Part shown: in pieces, positions 18,434-30,385 of the stretch
How positions within the stretch are numbered: position 1 is the first letter of the stretch
Layout of the letters: every line of letters starts with the position of its first letter
DNA from: Mameliella sp. CS4
GTDB taxonomy: Bacteria; Pseudomonadota; Alphaproteobacteria; Rhodobacterales; Rhodobacteraceae
NCBI RefSeq assembly: GCF_019392335.1
Contig: NZ_JAHXRQ010000014.1
Location: forward strand, 62,001 to 126,000
DNA length: 64,000 nucleotides
Reading direction: 5' to 3'
Notes under the pieces: model-generated
Database searches by the model: none
Told to the model about the DNA's origin: nothing
What the model saw: only the letters and a program-made list of their open reading frames with translations
Position numbers and translations under genes: made by a program

Positions 18434-18752
18434 GACCAATCGGCGTCGCTCCGGGATACTGCGGGCTTCGGACAGGGTAAAACCTTGCCGGACCTGGATC
18501 CGGGGCGGAGGCTTTTTTCCTCGAACGGTGATCCCGGTTGGAATGCTCTTCTCCGCTCGCTGCCGCGACAATAGGAGCGGCCAAAGCGGGTGTTCCTGTC
18601 AGGTTGCCGACCGGGTCGTACAGATTGGATGCCAAGACGGCGGATCAAAATCCCCCCTTTCGAGCCGGGGAGGCGCTACCGGAACCTCTCTGACAACAAT
18701 GCCTCTATCCCTCAGGTGACAAGGCTGCCGGCACTGTCACAGCATCCATGCG
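18434..18752. other. Gene-free spacer between convergent gabD-like and glpR genes
   Basis: 319 bp without a convincing gene. Short open frames here have no recognisable motif and no RBS. A CCGGA/TCCGG stem followed by a run of six T (about 18493-18528) could be a loose terminator for the upstream operon. No repeat or mobile element was recognised. Confidence 0.5.
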
Positions 18753-19526
18753 TCAGCCGTCCGTCTGCGCTGTTGTCACGACCCGGGTTCCCCAGGATTG
18801 GCAGGCCGTGGCGAGGCCGGGGGGCAGCGGTGCATCGGTAAAAAACGCGTCCAGGTCAGCCAGCGAGGCGATCCGCGCAGGGGCGCTGCGAGAGAACTTG
18901 GTGTGGTCGGACACCAGGAAGGTCTTGCGCGACTGTCGCAGGATTGCCTGGCTGACGCTGACTTCCTGGATGTCGAAATCAAGCAGGTCGCCATCGCGGT
19001 CCAAGGCCGAACAGCCGATCACCGCCAGGTCGAACTTGAACTTGCGGATCGTCTCGGCGGCGAGATTGCCGATCAGGCCGCCGTCCGACCGGCGCAGCTG
19101 TCCGCCTGTCACGATGATCTCGCAGCCGGAATTGCCCGCGAGGATGTTGGCCACGTTCATGTTGTTCGTGACCACCATCAGGTTTTCATGGTGCTTCAGC
19201 TCTTCGGCCACGGCCTCGGTCGAGGTGCCGATGTTCAGGAACAGAGAGATGCCGTTGGGGATCTCCTCGGCGCAGGCGCGGGCGATGGCGCGCTTGGCCT
19301 CCTGGTTGAGCGACCGGCGTTCGCCGTATTCGATATTGGTCGTCCCTGAGGGCAGGACCGCGCCACCATGCACCCGTTCCAGCCGCCCGGCCTCTGCCAG
19401 CTCGGTCAGGTCGCGGCGGATGGTCTGCAGTGTGACACCGAAATGCGCGGCGAGCCCTTCGACCGTCACCTTGCCTTCGCGGCGCGCGATGTCGAGGATA
19501 TCAGGTTGCCGGAAGGATTGGGACAC
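18753..19526 (-). CDS. glpR: Glycerol-3-phosphate regulon repressor, DeoR family
   Basis: 257 residues. N-terminal DeoR HTH: REGKVTVEGLAAHFGVTLQT then IRRDLTELAEAGRLERVHGGAV; C-terminal sugar-phosphate sensor DeoRC domain with NIGTSTEAVAEELK and VSDHTKFSRSAP. The start is taken as GTG 19526 because family members begin SQ-FR-P and no ATG exists nearby; the SD is weak. The frame stays open far upstream antisense to glpD, which is not coding. It is divergent from the glycerol operon with several TTCG/CGAA half-sites between, as for GlpR, which releases DNA when glycerol-3-phosphate binds. Confidence 0.9.
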   Translation of the reverse strand: MSQSFRQPDILDIARREGKVTVEGLAAHFGVTLQTIRRDLTELAEAGRLERVHGGAVLPSGTTNIEYGERRSLNQEAKRAIARACAEEIPNGISLFLNIGTSTEAVAEELKHHENLMVVTNNMNVANILAGNSGCEIIVTGGQLRRSDGGLIGNLAAETIRKFKFDLAVIGCSALDRDGDLLDFDIQEVSVSQAILRQSRKTFLVSDHTKFSRSAPARIASLADLDAFFTDAPLPPGLATACQSWGTRVVTTAQTDG

Positions 19527-19629
19527 GGTCGGGGCTTTCGGGTCTGGGCGTCTTTTGTGTGATACGGTCCAGCCTTCCCCGAAACGCGCGAAAAGACAAC
19601 CGGTCGGATCTGGAAACGCCCTTCCGTGG

Positions 19630-19705
19630 TTCGTTTTCTGCAAAAGCGAAACCTTTTGAGGCTCGAATTTTTGTGAAAATCTGAGCAATCGAACAAAAAC
19701 GAACA
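19630..19705. promoter_or_regulatory. Probable GlpR operator cluster in glpR-glpD divergent region
   Basis: A near-palindrome TTCGTTTTCTGCAAAAGCGAA spans 19630-19650, and two direct CGAACA half-sites (19690-19695, 19700-19705) are spaced 10 bp, one helical turn. CGAACA/TGTTCG is the half-site of the E. coli GlpR operator. The block is AT-rich compared with its surroundings and lies between the divergent glpR and glpD starts. Confidence 0.6.
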
Positions 19706-19772
19706 GTAATCTGTTGCCCGGCGCAAATTTCTTGGTCATAACTGTCGCAGAGACGCGCATGGGGGGATTCGC

Positions 19773-21371
19773 GTGGGACGATCGACGGACAAGACGGTTT
19801 CTGACCTGTTCATCATCGGCGGTGGCATCAACGGATGCGGCATCGCGCGGGATGCGGCGGGGCGTGGATTGTCTGTCACCCTGGCCGAGATGAACGACCT
19901 TGCTTCGGCGACCTCCTCTGCCTCGACCAAGTTGTTTCACGGCGGGTTGCGCTATCTCGAATACTTCGAGTTTCGCCTGGTGCGCGAGGCGCTGATCGAG
20001 CGTGAGGTGCTGCTGCGGGCGATGCCGCATATCAGTTGGCCGATGCGCTTTGTGCTGCCATATCATAAGGATATGCGGTTCGACTCCGAAACGCCGACGT
20101 CGAAGCTGCTTGGTCTCTTCATGCCCTGGATGAAGGGGCGGCGCCCGGCCTGGCTGATCCGGCTGGGGCTGTTCCTCTATGACAACCTTGGGGGGCGCAA
20201 GATCCTGCCCGGGACCACAACGGTGGACCTGACCAAGGGGGCGGAAGGGGCGCCGCTGGAGGACAGGTTCGAAAAAGCCTATGAGTATTCCGATTGCTGG
20301 ATCGAGGATTCCCGTCTGGTGGTCCTGAACGCACGCGACGCAGAGGCGCGCGGCGCGCATATCATGACGCGCACCAAGGTGCTTGGCGCGAGTTGCGAAG
20401 ATGGTCTGTGGCGCATCGAAACGCGCAATACCGAAAGCAATGCAACCCGAACGCATTACGCGCGGATGCTGGTCAATGCCGGCGGTCCCTGGGTGGGCGA
20501 TATCATCCAGACCAAGGCGCGGCTGAACTCGCGCGAAGGCGTGCGCCTTGTCCGGGGCAGCCACATCGTGACCAAGCGGCTGTACGATCATGACAAGTGC
20601 TATTTCTTTCAGGGGACGGATGGGCGGATCATCTTCGCCATTCCCTACGAGACGGATTTCACCCTGATCGGCACCACCGATGCCGACCATGACGATCCGT
20701 CCACGAAACCCGAGTGCACGCCCGAAGAACGCGACTACCTGCTGAATTTCGCCAACCGCTATTTCAAGCGCGACCTGACGGCAGAGGACGTCGTCTGGAC
20801 CTATTCGGGCGTCCGCCCTCTCTATGACGATGGCGCCAGCAGCGCGACGGCGGCCACCCGGGATTATACGCTGAAGGTCGATACCAGTGCCGGTGCGCCG
20901 ATGCTGAACGTCTTTGGCGGCAAGATCACCACATATCGCCGGCTGGCAGAAAGCGCGCTGGAGAAAATCGGCACGCAGCTTGGGGTCACCAAGGGCGCCT
21001 GGACGGCAGGTGTGCCCTTGCCCGGCGGGGATTTCCCGGTGCGCGGAGTAGAGAGCCTGATCACAGATCTCAAAGCCTCCTATCCGTTCCTGAGCGAATT
21101 CTGGGCCAGGCGGCTGGTGCGGGCCTACGGGACGGAGGCGACCAAGGTTCTGGGGGACGCCAAGGAGGCCGCCGACTTGGGGCGCGATTTCGGCGCGACC
21201 CTGACCGAGTCCGAAGTGACCTGGCTGATGACCCATGAATACGCCCGCACCGCCGAGGACGTGGTCTGGCGCAGAAACAAGTTGGGGCTTCGGCTGTATG
21301 CCGGTCAGATCGAGGCCCTGGATGCCTGGATGGCCCGCAACCGTCACAGAACGCCCGCAGCAGCGGAATGA
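19773..21371 (+). CDS. glpD: Glycerol-3-phosphate dehydrogenase, FAD-dependent
   Basis: 532 residues. FAD fold DLFIIGGGINGCGIARDAAG at residues 11-30, then the GlpD motif STKLFHGGLRYLEYFEF and the C-terminal domain with NVFGGKITTYRRLAE. The enzyme sits on the inner membrane face and oxidises glycerol-3-phosphate to DHAP, feeding electrons to quinone. Start GTG 19773 with GGGGGG 6 nt upstream; the ATG at 19759 is out of frame. It is the first gene of the glp operon, 13 bp before glpS, and is expected to be repressed by the divergent GlpR. Confidence 0.95.
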   Translation: MGRSTDKTVSDLFIIGGGINGCGIARDAAGRGLSVTLAEMNDLASATSSASTKLFHGGLRYLEYFEFRLVREALIEREVLLRAMPHISWPMRFVLPYHKDMRFDSETPTSKLLGLFMPWMKGRRPAWLIRLGLFLYDNLGGRKILPGTTTVDLTKGAEGAPLEDRFEKAYEYSDCWIEDSRLVVLNARDAEARGAHIMTRTKVLGASCEDGLWRIETRNTESNATRTHYARMLVNAGGPWVGDIIQTKARLNSREGVRLVRGSHIVTKRLYDHDKCYFFQGTDGRIIFAIPYETDFTLIGTTDADHDDPSTKPECTPEERDYLLNFANRYFKRDLTAEDVVWTYSGVRPLYDDGASSATAATRDYTLKVDTSAGAPMLNVFGGKITTYRRLAESALEKIGTQLGVTKGAWTAGVPLPGGDFPVRGVESLITDLKASYPFLSEFWARRLVRAYGTEATKVLGDAKEAADLGRDFGATLTESEVTWLMTHEYARTAEDVVWRRNKLGLRLYAGQIEALDAWMARNRHRTPAAAE

Positions 21372-21384
21372 GGAGGAGGACCCG

Positions 21385-22473
21385 ATGACGCTGGAACTGA
21401 AAGGCGTATCGAAGACCGTGGAGGGGCAGACGCATATCCACCCCACCGACCTGATGCTTGAAAAGGGCACGATGAACGTGCTGCTTGGGCCGACCCTGTC
21501 GGGCAAGACATCGCTGATGCGTCTGATGGCGGGGCTGGACGTTCCGGCGACGGGGCAGGTGATCTGGAACAGCGAGGATGTGACCGGCCAGCGCGTGCAG
21601 GACCGCAAGGTGGCGATGGTCTACCAGCAGTTCATCAACTACCCGTCGATGAGCGTTTACGACAATATCGCCTCTCCGATGAAGCTGATGGGCGCGGACC
21701 GCGCCGAGGTCGACCGCCGCGTGCGCGAGACCGCGGACCTGATGAAGCTGACACCCATGCTCGACCGCAAGCCGCTGGAGCTGTCCGGCGGCCAGCAGCA
21801 GCGCTGCGCGCTGGCGCGGGCGCTGGTCAAGAACGCGGGGCTTGTGCTGCTGGATGAACCGCTGGCCAACCTGGATTACAAGCTGCGCGAGGAGCTGCGG
21901 GTGGAAATCCCCAAGATCTTCGAGGCCTCGGGCAGCATCTTTGTCTATGCGACCACCGAACCGGAAGAGGCGCTGCTGTTGGGCGGCAATGTCGCCACGC
22001 TGTGGGAAGGGCGTATCACGCAGTTCGGACCCACGCCATCGGTGTACCGCCAGCCGATCGACGCCACCACGGCGCGGGTGTTCAGCGACCCGCCGATGAA
22101 CTTCCTGCAGATCTCCAAGACCGGCGATCGGATCATGTTCGGCGACGGGCAAAGCGCGGCCGCGACGGGCAAGATCGCCGAGCTGGCAGATGGCCGGTAC
22201 ACGGCTGGGTTCCGCCCCAATCACCTGGAAATCGGCAAGCATGCCCCGGATGCGATGGAGTTCAAGGCCGGGCTGAACGTGACCGAACTGACCGGGTCTG
22301 AAACCTTTGTGCACCTCGATCACCACGGCGAGCGCTGGGTCGGCCTGATCCACGGCGTGCATGACCTGACGCTGGGCGAAGAGCTGAGCGTCTGGCTGGA
22401 CCCGCGCCATGTCTACATCTTCGGTGAGGACGGCCAGCTGGTCGCACCCGCCGCCTATGCGCTTGCGGCCTGA
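21385..22473 (+). CDS. glpS: Glycerol ABC transporter ATPase GlpS
   Basis: 362 residues from the ATG preceded by AGGAGGAGGA. MalK/UgpC-like ABC ATPase with TOBE-like C-terminus. Walker A is unusual, GPTLSGKTS instead of GPSGSGKST, while the signature LSGGQQQRCALARAL and Walker B LLDEPLANLD are normal. Together with GlpT it forms an asymmetric ATPase pair typical of the GlpSTPQV glycerol importer described in rhizobia. 10 bp separate it from glpT. Confidence 0.92.
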   Translation: MTLELKGVSKTVEGQTHIHPTDLMLEKGTMNVLLGPTLSGKTSLMRLMAGLDVPATGQVIWNSEDVTGQRVQDRKVAMVYQQFINYPSMSVYDNIASPMKLMGADRAEVDRRVRETADLMKLTPMLDRKPLELSGGQQQRCALARALVKNAGLVLLDEPLANLDYKLREELRVEIPKIFEASGSIFVYATTEPEEALLLGGNVATLWEGRITQFGPTPSVYRQPIDATTARVFSDPPMNFLQISKTGDRIMFGDGQSAAATGKIAELADGRYTAGFRPNHLEIGKHAPDAMEFKAGLNVTELTGSETFVHLDHHGERWVGLIHGVHDLTLGEELSVWLDPRHVYIFGEDGQLVAPAAYALAA

Positions 22474-22483
22474 GGGGGACAGA

Positions 22484-23587
22484 ATGGCCAAGATCACACT
22501 CGACAACCTGGCGCATTCCTATCTGCCCAACCCGGCCAGTGAGGATGATTTCGCGCTGAAGGAGCTGAACCACGACTGGGAGGATGGCGCCGCCTATGCG
22601 CTGCTCGGGTCCTCGGGCTGTGGGAAATCCACGCTGCTCAACATCATTTCGGGGCTCTTGCACCCCAGCCAGGGACGTATCCTGTTCGACGGCAAGGACG
22701 TGACGGGCGCGCCGACGGCAGAGCGCAACATCGCGCAGGTGTTCCAGTTCCCGGTTGTCTACGACACCATGACCGTGCACGACAACCTGGCCTTTCCGCT
22801 GCGCAACCGTGGCCGGGATGAGGCCTATGTGGCCGAACGCGTGCAGGAAATCGCCCGCATGATCGGCATGGAGGACATGCTGCGGAAAAAGGCGCGTGGC
22901 CTGACGGCAGATGCCAAGCAGAAGATTTCGCTGGGCCGCGGCATGGTGCGCAAGGACGTCAACGCGCTGCTTTTTGACGAGCCGCTGACCGTGATCGACC
23001 CCCACATGAAATGGGAACTGCGTACCCAGCTGAAAAAGCTGCATCACGATTTCGGCCACACGATGATTTACGTCACCCATGACCAGACCGAGGCGCTGAC
23101 CTTCGCCGACAAGGTGGTGGTGATGTATGACGGCCGCGTGGTGCAGATCGGCACGCCCGAAGAGCTGTTCGAGCGGCCCGAACATACCTTTGTGGGCTAT
23201 TTCATCGGCTCTCCGGGGATGAATGTCATTCCGGCCAAGGTTGATGGCGACAAGGCCTATATCAACGGCTCTTTCGTTGAGTTGGCGCAGGGGTACGGGG
23301 GCCTGAACGGCAAGGTCGAGATCGGCGTGCGGCCTGAATTCGCCCGTCTGAGCCAGACCGAGGGCCTGCCCGTCAAGGTGCGCCGCGTCGAGGACGTGGG
23401 CCGCCACAAGATCATCCGGGCCGAGTTCTTTGGCACCGACATCAACATCATCGCCGGAGAGGACGAGCGCGTGAGCGCCGACATGAACCGCGTCACCTTC
23501 GATGCGGATCATGTCAACGTCTATGCCGATGACTGGCGCGTCGCACCCGCCGGTGCGCAAAACGGACCTGTGGGGAGTGCGGCGTGA
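22484..23587 (+). CDS. glpT: Glycerol ABC transporter ATPase GlpT
   Basis: 367 residues. Walker A GSSGCGKST is normal, but the ABC signature is degenerate (LTADAKQKISLGRG instead of LSGGQ) and the D-loop reads DEPLTVIDPH. It therefore complements GlpS, whose signature is intact and whose Walker A is altered; in the heterodimer this could leave one canonical and one degenerate ATP site. The C-terminal TOBE-like region is present. Its stop overlaps the glpP start. The name follows the rhizobial GlpSTPQV system and is unrelated to E. coli GlpT. Confidence 0.92.
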   Translation: MAKITLDNLAHSYLPNPASEDDFALKELNHDWEDGAAYALLGSSGCGKSTLLNIISGLLHPSQGRILFDGKDVTGAPTAERNIAQVFQFPVVYDTMTVHDNLAFPLRNRGRDEAYVAERVQEIARMIGMEDMLRKKARGLTADAKQKISLGRGMVRKDVNALLFDEPLTVIDPHMKWELRTQLKKLHHDFGHTMIYVTHDQTEALTFADKVVVMYDGRVVQIGTPEELFERPEHTFVGYFIGSPGMNVIPAKVDGDKAYINGSFVELAQGYGGLNGKVEIGVRPEFARLSQTEGLPVKVRRVEDVGRHKIIRAEFFGTDINIIAGEDERVSADMNRVTFDADHVNVYADDWRVAPAGAQNGPVGSAA

Positions 23588-24456
23588 TGGAAAAGACAGT
23601 CAACCAGAAGGCATGGTTCCTTGTCCTGCCGGTTCTGCTGCTGGTGGCCTTTTCGGCGGTGATCCCGCTGATGACAGTCGTCAACTATTCGGTTCAGGAC
23701 ACGTTCGGGAACAACCAGTTCTTCTGGGCCGGTCTCGAATGGTTCAAGGAAATGCTTGAATCGGAGCGCATGTGGAACGCTCTTGGCCGCCAGTTGATGT
23801 TCTCGGGCATCATCCTGGCCATCGAGATCCCGCTGGGTATCTTCGTGGCGCTCAACATGCCCAAGGGCGGTTTCTGGGCCTCGCTCTGCCTTGTGCTGAT
23901 GTCGCTGCCGCTGCTGATCCCCTGGAACGTGGTGGGCACGATCTGGCAGATCTTCGGCCGCGTGGACATCGGCCTCTTGGGCTACACGCTGGATGCGCTG
24001 GGCGTGAACTACAACTATACGCAGGACACCGTTGCCGCCTGGATCACCATCGTCGTGATGGATGTCTGGCACTGGACCTCGCTGGTGGCGCTGCTGGCTT
24101 ATGCCGGGCTGAAATCGATCCCCGACGCCTATTACCAGGCGGCCAAGATCGACCAGGCGAGCCGCTGGAAGGTGTTTCGCTTCATCGAGCTGCCCAAGAT
24201 GATGGGCGTGCTGATGATCGCCATCCTGCTGCGCTTCATGGACAGTTTCATGATCTACACCGAGCCTTTCGTCGTCACCGGCGGCGGCCCCGGCAATGCG
24301 ACAACGCTGCTCTCGATCGACCTGGTCAAGATGGCGCTGGGACAGTTCGACCTCGGCCCCGCGGCGGCGTTCTCGCTGATGTATTTCCTCGTGATCCTGC
24401 TGATCAGCTGGGTGTTCTACACGGTGATGGTCAACCTCGACAACCGGGAGGGCTGA
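23587..24456 (+). CDS. glpP: Glycerol ABC transporter permease GlpP
   Basis: 289 residues from ATG 23587 (GGGGAG upstream; an in-frame GTG at 23584 is also possible). A MalF-like channel subunit with a first membrane span AWFLVLPVLLLVAFSAVIPL and the coupling loop YQAAKIDQASRWKVFRFIELP. It forms the glycerol channel with GlpQ. It overlaps glpT by one base and abuts glpQ, as expected for stoichiometric subunits. Confidence 0.92.
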   Translation: MEKTVNQKAWFLVLPVLLLVAFSAVIPLMTVVNYSVQDTFGNNQFFWAGLEWFKEMLESERMWNALGRQLMFSGIILAIEIPLGIFVALNMPKGGFWASLCLVLMSLPLLIPWNVVGTIWQIFGRVDIGLLGYTLDALGVNYNYTQDTVAAWITIVVMDVWHWTSLVALLAYAGLKSIPDAYYQAAKIDQASRWKVFRFIELPKMMGVLMIAILLRFMDSFMIYTEPFVVTGGGPGNATTLLSIDLVKMALGQFDLGPAAAFSLMYFLVILLISWVFYTVMVNLDNREG

Positions 24457-24459
24457 GTG

Positions 24460-25311
<852 letters not shown>

Positions 25312-25327
25312 TGACAGCCGCCGCAAA

Positions 25328-25377
25328 GGCGCGCATGCGCCAGGCCCTCCCGAGGTCGGGCCTGGCGCATGCGCGCC
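25328..25377. repeat. Perfect 20-bp inverted repeat between glpQ and the DUF2160 gene
   Basis: Left arm 25328-25347 (GGCGCGCATGCGCCAGGCCC) and right arm 25358-25377 are exact reverse complements, with a 10-base loop TCCCGAGGTC. No T-tract follows, and the operon continues on the same strand. It would form a very stable RNA stem-loop, suitable for mRNA 3-prime protection or attenuation. Confidence 0.85.
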
Positions 25378-25416
25378 GGTTGCACCGCTTGGCTTTCATT
25401 TCAAAGGAGACCTGAC

Positions 25417-25689
25417 ATGGACTGGATGGCATGGACCTGGCCGACCGCGATCTTCTTCATGGTCATCGCCACGCTGCTGATCACCTTCACGGTGCTGGCG
25501 ATCAAGTTCCCGGAAACACCCCGCACGGGCATCTTGCGGATCGAGACGACGCGCGGTGACCGGCTCTTCATCACGCTTCTCGGCTCGGCCTTCATCAACC
25601 TGGCCTGGCTTGGATTGGTCGGCGCAAACCAACCTTACGCGCTGATTGTCTGCCTGATCTACGCCGCGGCGGTCTTCCGCTGGGTGTAG
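25417..25689 (+). CDS. DUF2160 small membrane protein of glycerol transport operon
   Basis: 90 residues from the ATG preceded by AAAGGAGA. Three hydrophobic stretches are visible: AIFFMVIATLLITFTVLAI, LFITLLGSAFINLAWLGLV and YALIVCLIYAAAVF, with a short polar loop FPETPRTGILRIETTRGDR between the first two. It belongs to the DUF2160 family that accompanies glpSTPQ and glpV in alphaproteobacteria; I believe it corresponds to the gene called glpU in rhizobia, but this is from memory. The function is not established; an accessory membrane role in glycerol uptake is inferred from its constant position. Confidence 0.85.
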   Translation: MDWMAWTWPTAIFFMVIATLLITFTVLAIKFPETPRTGILRIETTRGDRLFITLLGSAFINLAWLGLVGANQPYALIVCLIYAAAVFRWV

Positions 25690-25777
25690 CGACGGGCGCG
25701 GGGCCGGGACCAGAGGAGACCCGGCCGCGATCTGCTTGTTCCTCAGTCAATGGTTCAAAATGGGAGGAAACCAACAA

Positions 25778-27490
<1,713 letters not shown>

Positions 27491-27502
27491 GCCTTCCTCC
27501 CC

Positions 27503-27539
27503 GGTCGGGGCCCTTCGGGGCCTCGACCACCCCATTTTT
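27503..27539 (+). terminator. Rho-independent terminator after glpV
   Basis: 11-bp stem 27503-27513/27518-27528 (GGTCGGGGCCC with one G-T pair) closed by a TTCG tetraloop and followed by T5 at 27535-27539. It probably terminates partially, since glpK follows 58 bp later on the same strand. Confidence 0.8.
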
Positions 27540-27596
27540 CCCAGATAAACGGTGCTGCGACAGCGCAGCCTGAAATCGCTTTGAGGAGAGGCGGTC

Positions 27597-29075
<1,479 letters not shown>

Positions 29076-29086
29076 GACCGTTCAGA

Positions 29087-29110
29087 GCGGGGCTGTCTGC
29101 ACAGCCCCGC
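29087..29110. terminator. Hairpin between convergent glpK and NTF2-like gene
   Basis: GCGGGGCTGT-CTGC-ACAGCCCCGC, a perfect 10-bp stem with a 4-base loop, in the 59-bp gap between convergent genes. No T-run; possible bidirectional terminator. Confidence 0.6.
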
Positions 29111-29134
29111 CGCGTCGGTAGAGGGCTGCCGGGC

Positions 29135-30313
29135 TCAGTCCTCGGCCTCATCCAGAACAGCGCTGTCGCGGTCGGCCATCTGCGCCAGCTTGATCTGCAT
29201 CAGCACCGACATTTCGTCGTAGTTCGTCCATTCATCGACGATGCGGCCGTTCTTGATGTGGAAATGGCTCATGCCCATGATCTGCACCCGCTTGCCAGTG
29301 GGGGCGCCCAGTTCTTCCATCACGCCCCAACCGAGGTGATGCCCCTCAACCAGCCAACGTACGGCGACCTTGGTGCCGCCTTCCTCGCAGGGGACCGAAC
29401 AGATGTGCTGCGGCATGTAGAACCCGTCCGGCACAGTGGCATAGAGGCCGACCGTCTGGTGCGTGACGGCGCCGTGGCCGTACAGCTCTTTCATCAGCGG
29501 GCCGTGGTACTGGACCGTGGGGGCATAGACGTCCCGGATCTTGCCGAACATGCGCTTGTTGTGGATCTCGTGCAGCCATTCCAGGATCTCGCGTTCCAGG
29601 TCCGTGTTGGCAATCTCGGTGTCGGGCGCGGTCTCGGGCGGGTACTGGCCGATGAGCCGGCGGTTTTCGCCCATGTCCACGGCCAAAAGGCCCTTTTCGA
29701 AATAGGGGCGGGCCAGGGTTTCGGCATAGGCCTGCGCGTCCAGGCCGATCTGTTTCACTTGCGCCATGCTGTCGACCACCAGCCATTCGCGGTAGATCAT
29801 GTTCTCGTAGATCATGCAGTCTGCGATGGTGCGGGCAACAAAGGTCCGGCCAGTGGGTTTGCCATAGATGCCCGGCTGGGTGTGGCGCCCTGTGCCGGTG
29901 ACAAGGTGCGAGGTGTAGAACCCGTCGTCCTCGTTGCCGTTCCAGATCACCTGGGTGGCCATGCCGCGGCGTTCGGGCAGCATGAACATCCGCCGGATCG
30001 TGTCATGAACCACGTCCTCGCGGTTATAGATCGTGCCGGTGGCGTGATAGACGACGCAGTTGTGCGTGTAGTGGGTATAGATCAGCCCCACGTCGCGTTC
30101 GTCCCAGATGCGATGCGTGCAGCGGACGATGTAATCCACGATGTCGGTATAGATAGGATCAAATCCCCGCATCGGCTGCGCGCGCTCGCGGTCTTCGGGG
30201 ACGAGGTCGACGAAGTCGCGGCGCTCGACCTGCAGCACCGATGCCGGGGGGGTCTTGGGCGTACCCTTGCCCCCGGGGGTCGTTTCGCTTGCGGGCTGGT
30301 CCTTCGTGGCCAT
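29135..30313 (-). CDS. Two-domain NTF2/SnoaL-like protein (paralogue B)
   Basis: 392 residues from ATG 30313 (AGGACAGAG upstream). An in-frame ATG at 30367 would overlap the putative operator and was not chosen. A Pro/Thr-rich low-complexity N-terminus (about 1-35) precedes two NTF2-like domains, about 50-210 and 235-380. Domain 1 shares with the paralogues at 39601 and 40620 the pattern GFDP/GF, RIWDER, PGIYGKPTGR, IADC and EWLVVD. Domain 2 ends IMGMSHFHIKNGRIVDEWTN. SnoaL-type folds host cyclases, isomerases and hydratases; no activity can be assigned. It is the second gene of a minus-strand pair, with an operator-like site in the 72-bp gap before it. Confidence 0.82.
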   Translation of the reverse strand: MATKDQPASETTPGGKGTPKTPPASVLQVERRDFVDLVPEDRERAQPMRGFDPIYTDIVDYIVRCTHRIWDERDVGLIYTHYTHNCVVYHATGTIYNREDVVHDTIRRMFMLPERRGMATQVIWNGNEDDGFYTSHLVTGTGRHTQPGIYGKPTGRTFVARTIADCMIYENMIYREWLVVDSMAQVKQIGLDAQAYAETLARPYFEKGLLAVDMGENRRLIGQYPPETAPDTEIANTDLEREILEWLHEIHNKRMFGKIRDVYAPTVQYHGPLMKELYGHGAVTHQTVGLYATVPDGFYMPQHICSVPCEEGGTKVAVRWLVEGHHLGWGVMEELGAPTGKRVQIMGMSHFHIKNGRIVDEWTNYDEMSVLMQIKLAQMADRDSAVLDEAED

Positions 30314-30363
30314 CTCTCTGTCCTGACGTTGCGGGTTCACTTTCGCGGAATGAAGCATGTCGT

Positions 30364-30378
30364 GCATACGATTGCAAC
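30364..30378 (-). promoter_or_regulatory. Probable LacI-family operator, site 1
   Basis: GTTGCAATCGTATGC on the minus strand, in the gap upstream of paralogue B. The 12-bp core TTGCAATCGTAT is identical to site 2 and differs by one base from site 3. TTGCAA is 17 bp from a weak -10 (TTCATT), so the repressor site would overlap the -35 element. Confidence 0.65.
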
Positions 30379-30385
30379 CATATCG

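Noticed and set aside
19527..21608. Minus-strand open frame extending glpR far upstream, antisense to glpD
   Set aside because: The extension has no recognisable motifs and overlaps the operator region and glpD; the GlpR family begins at the GTG at 19526.
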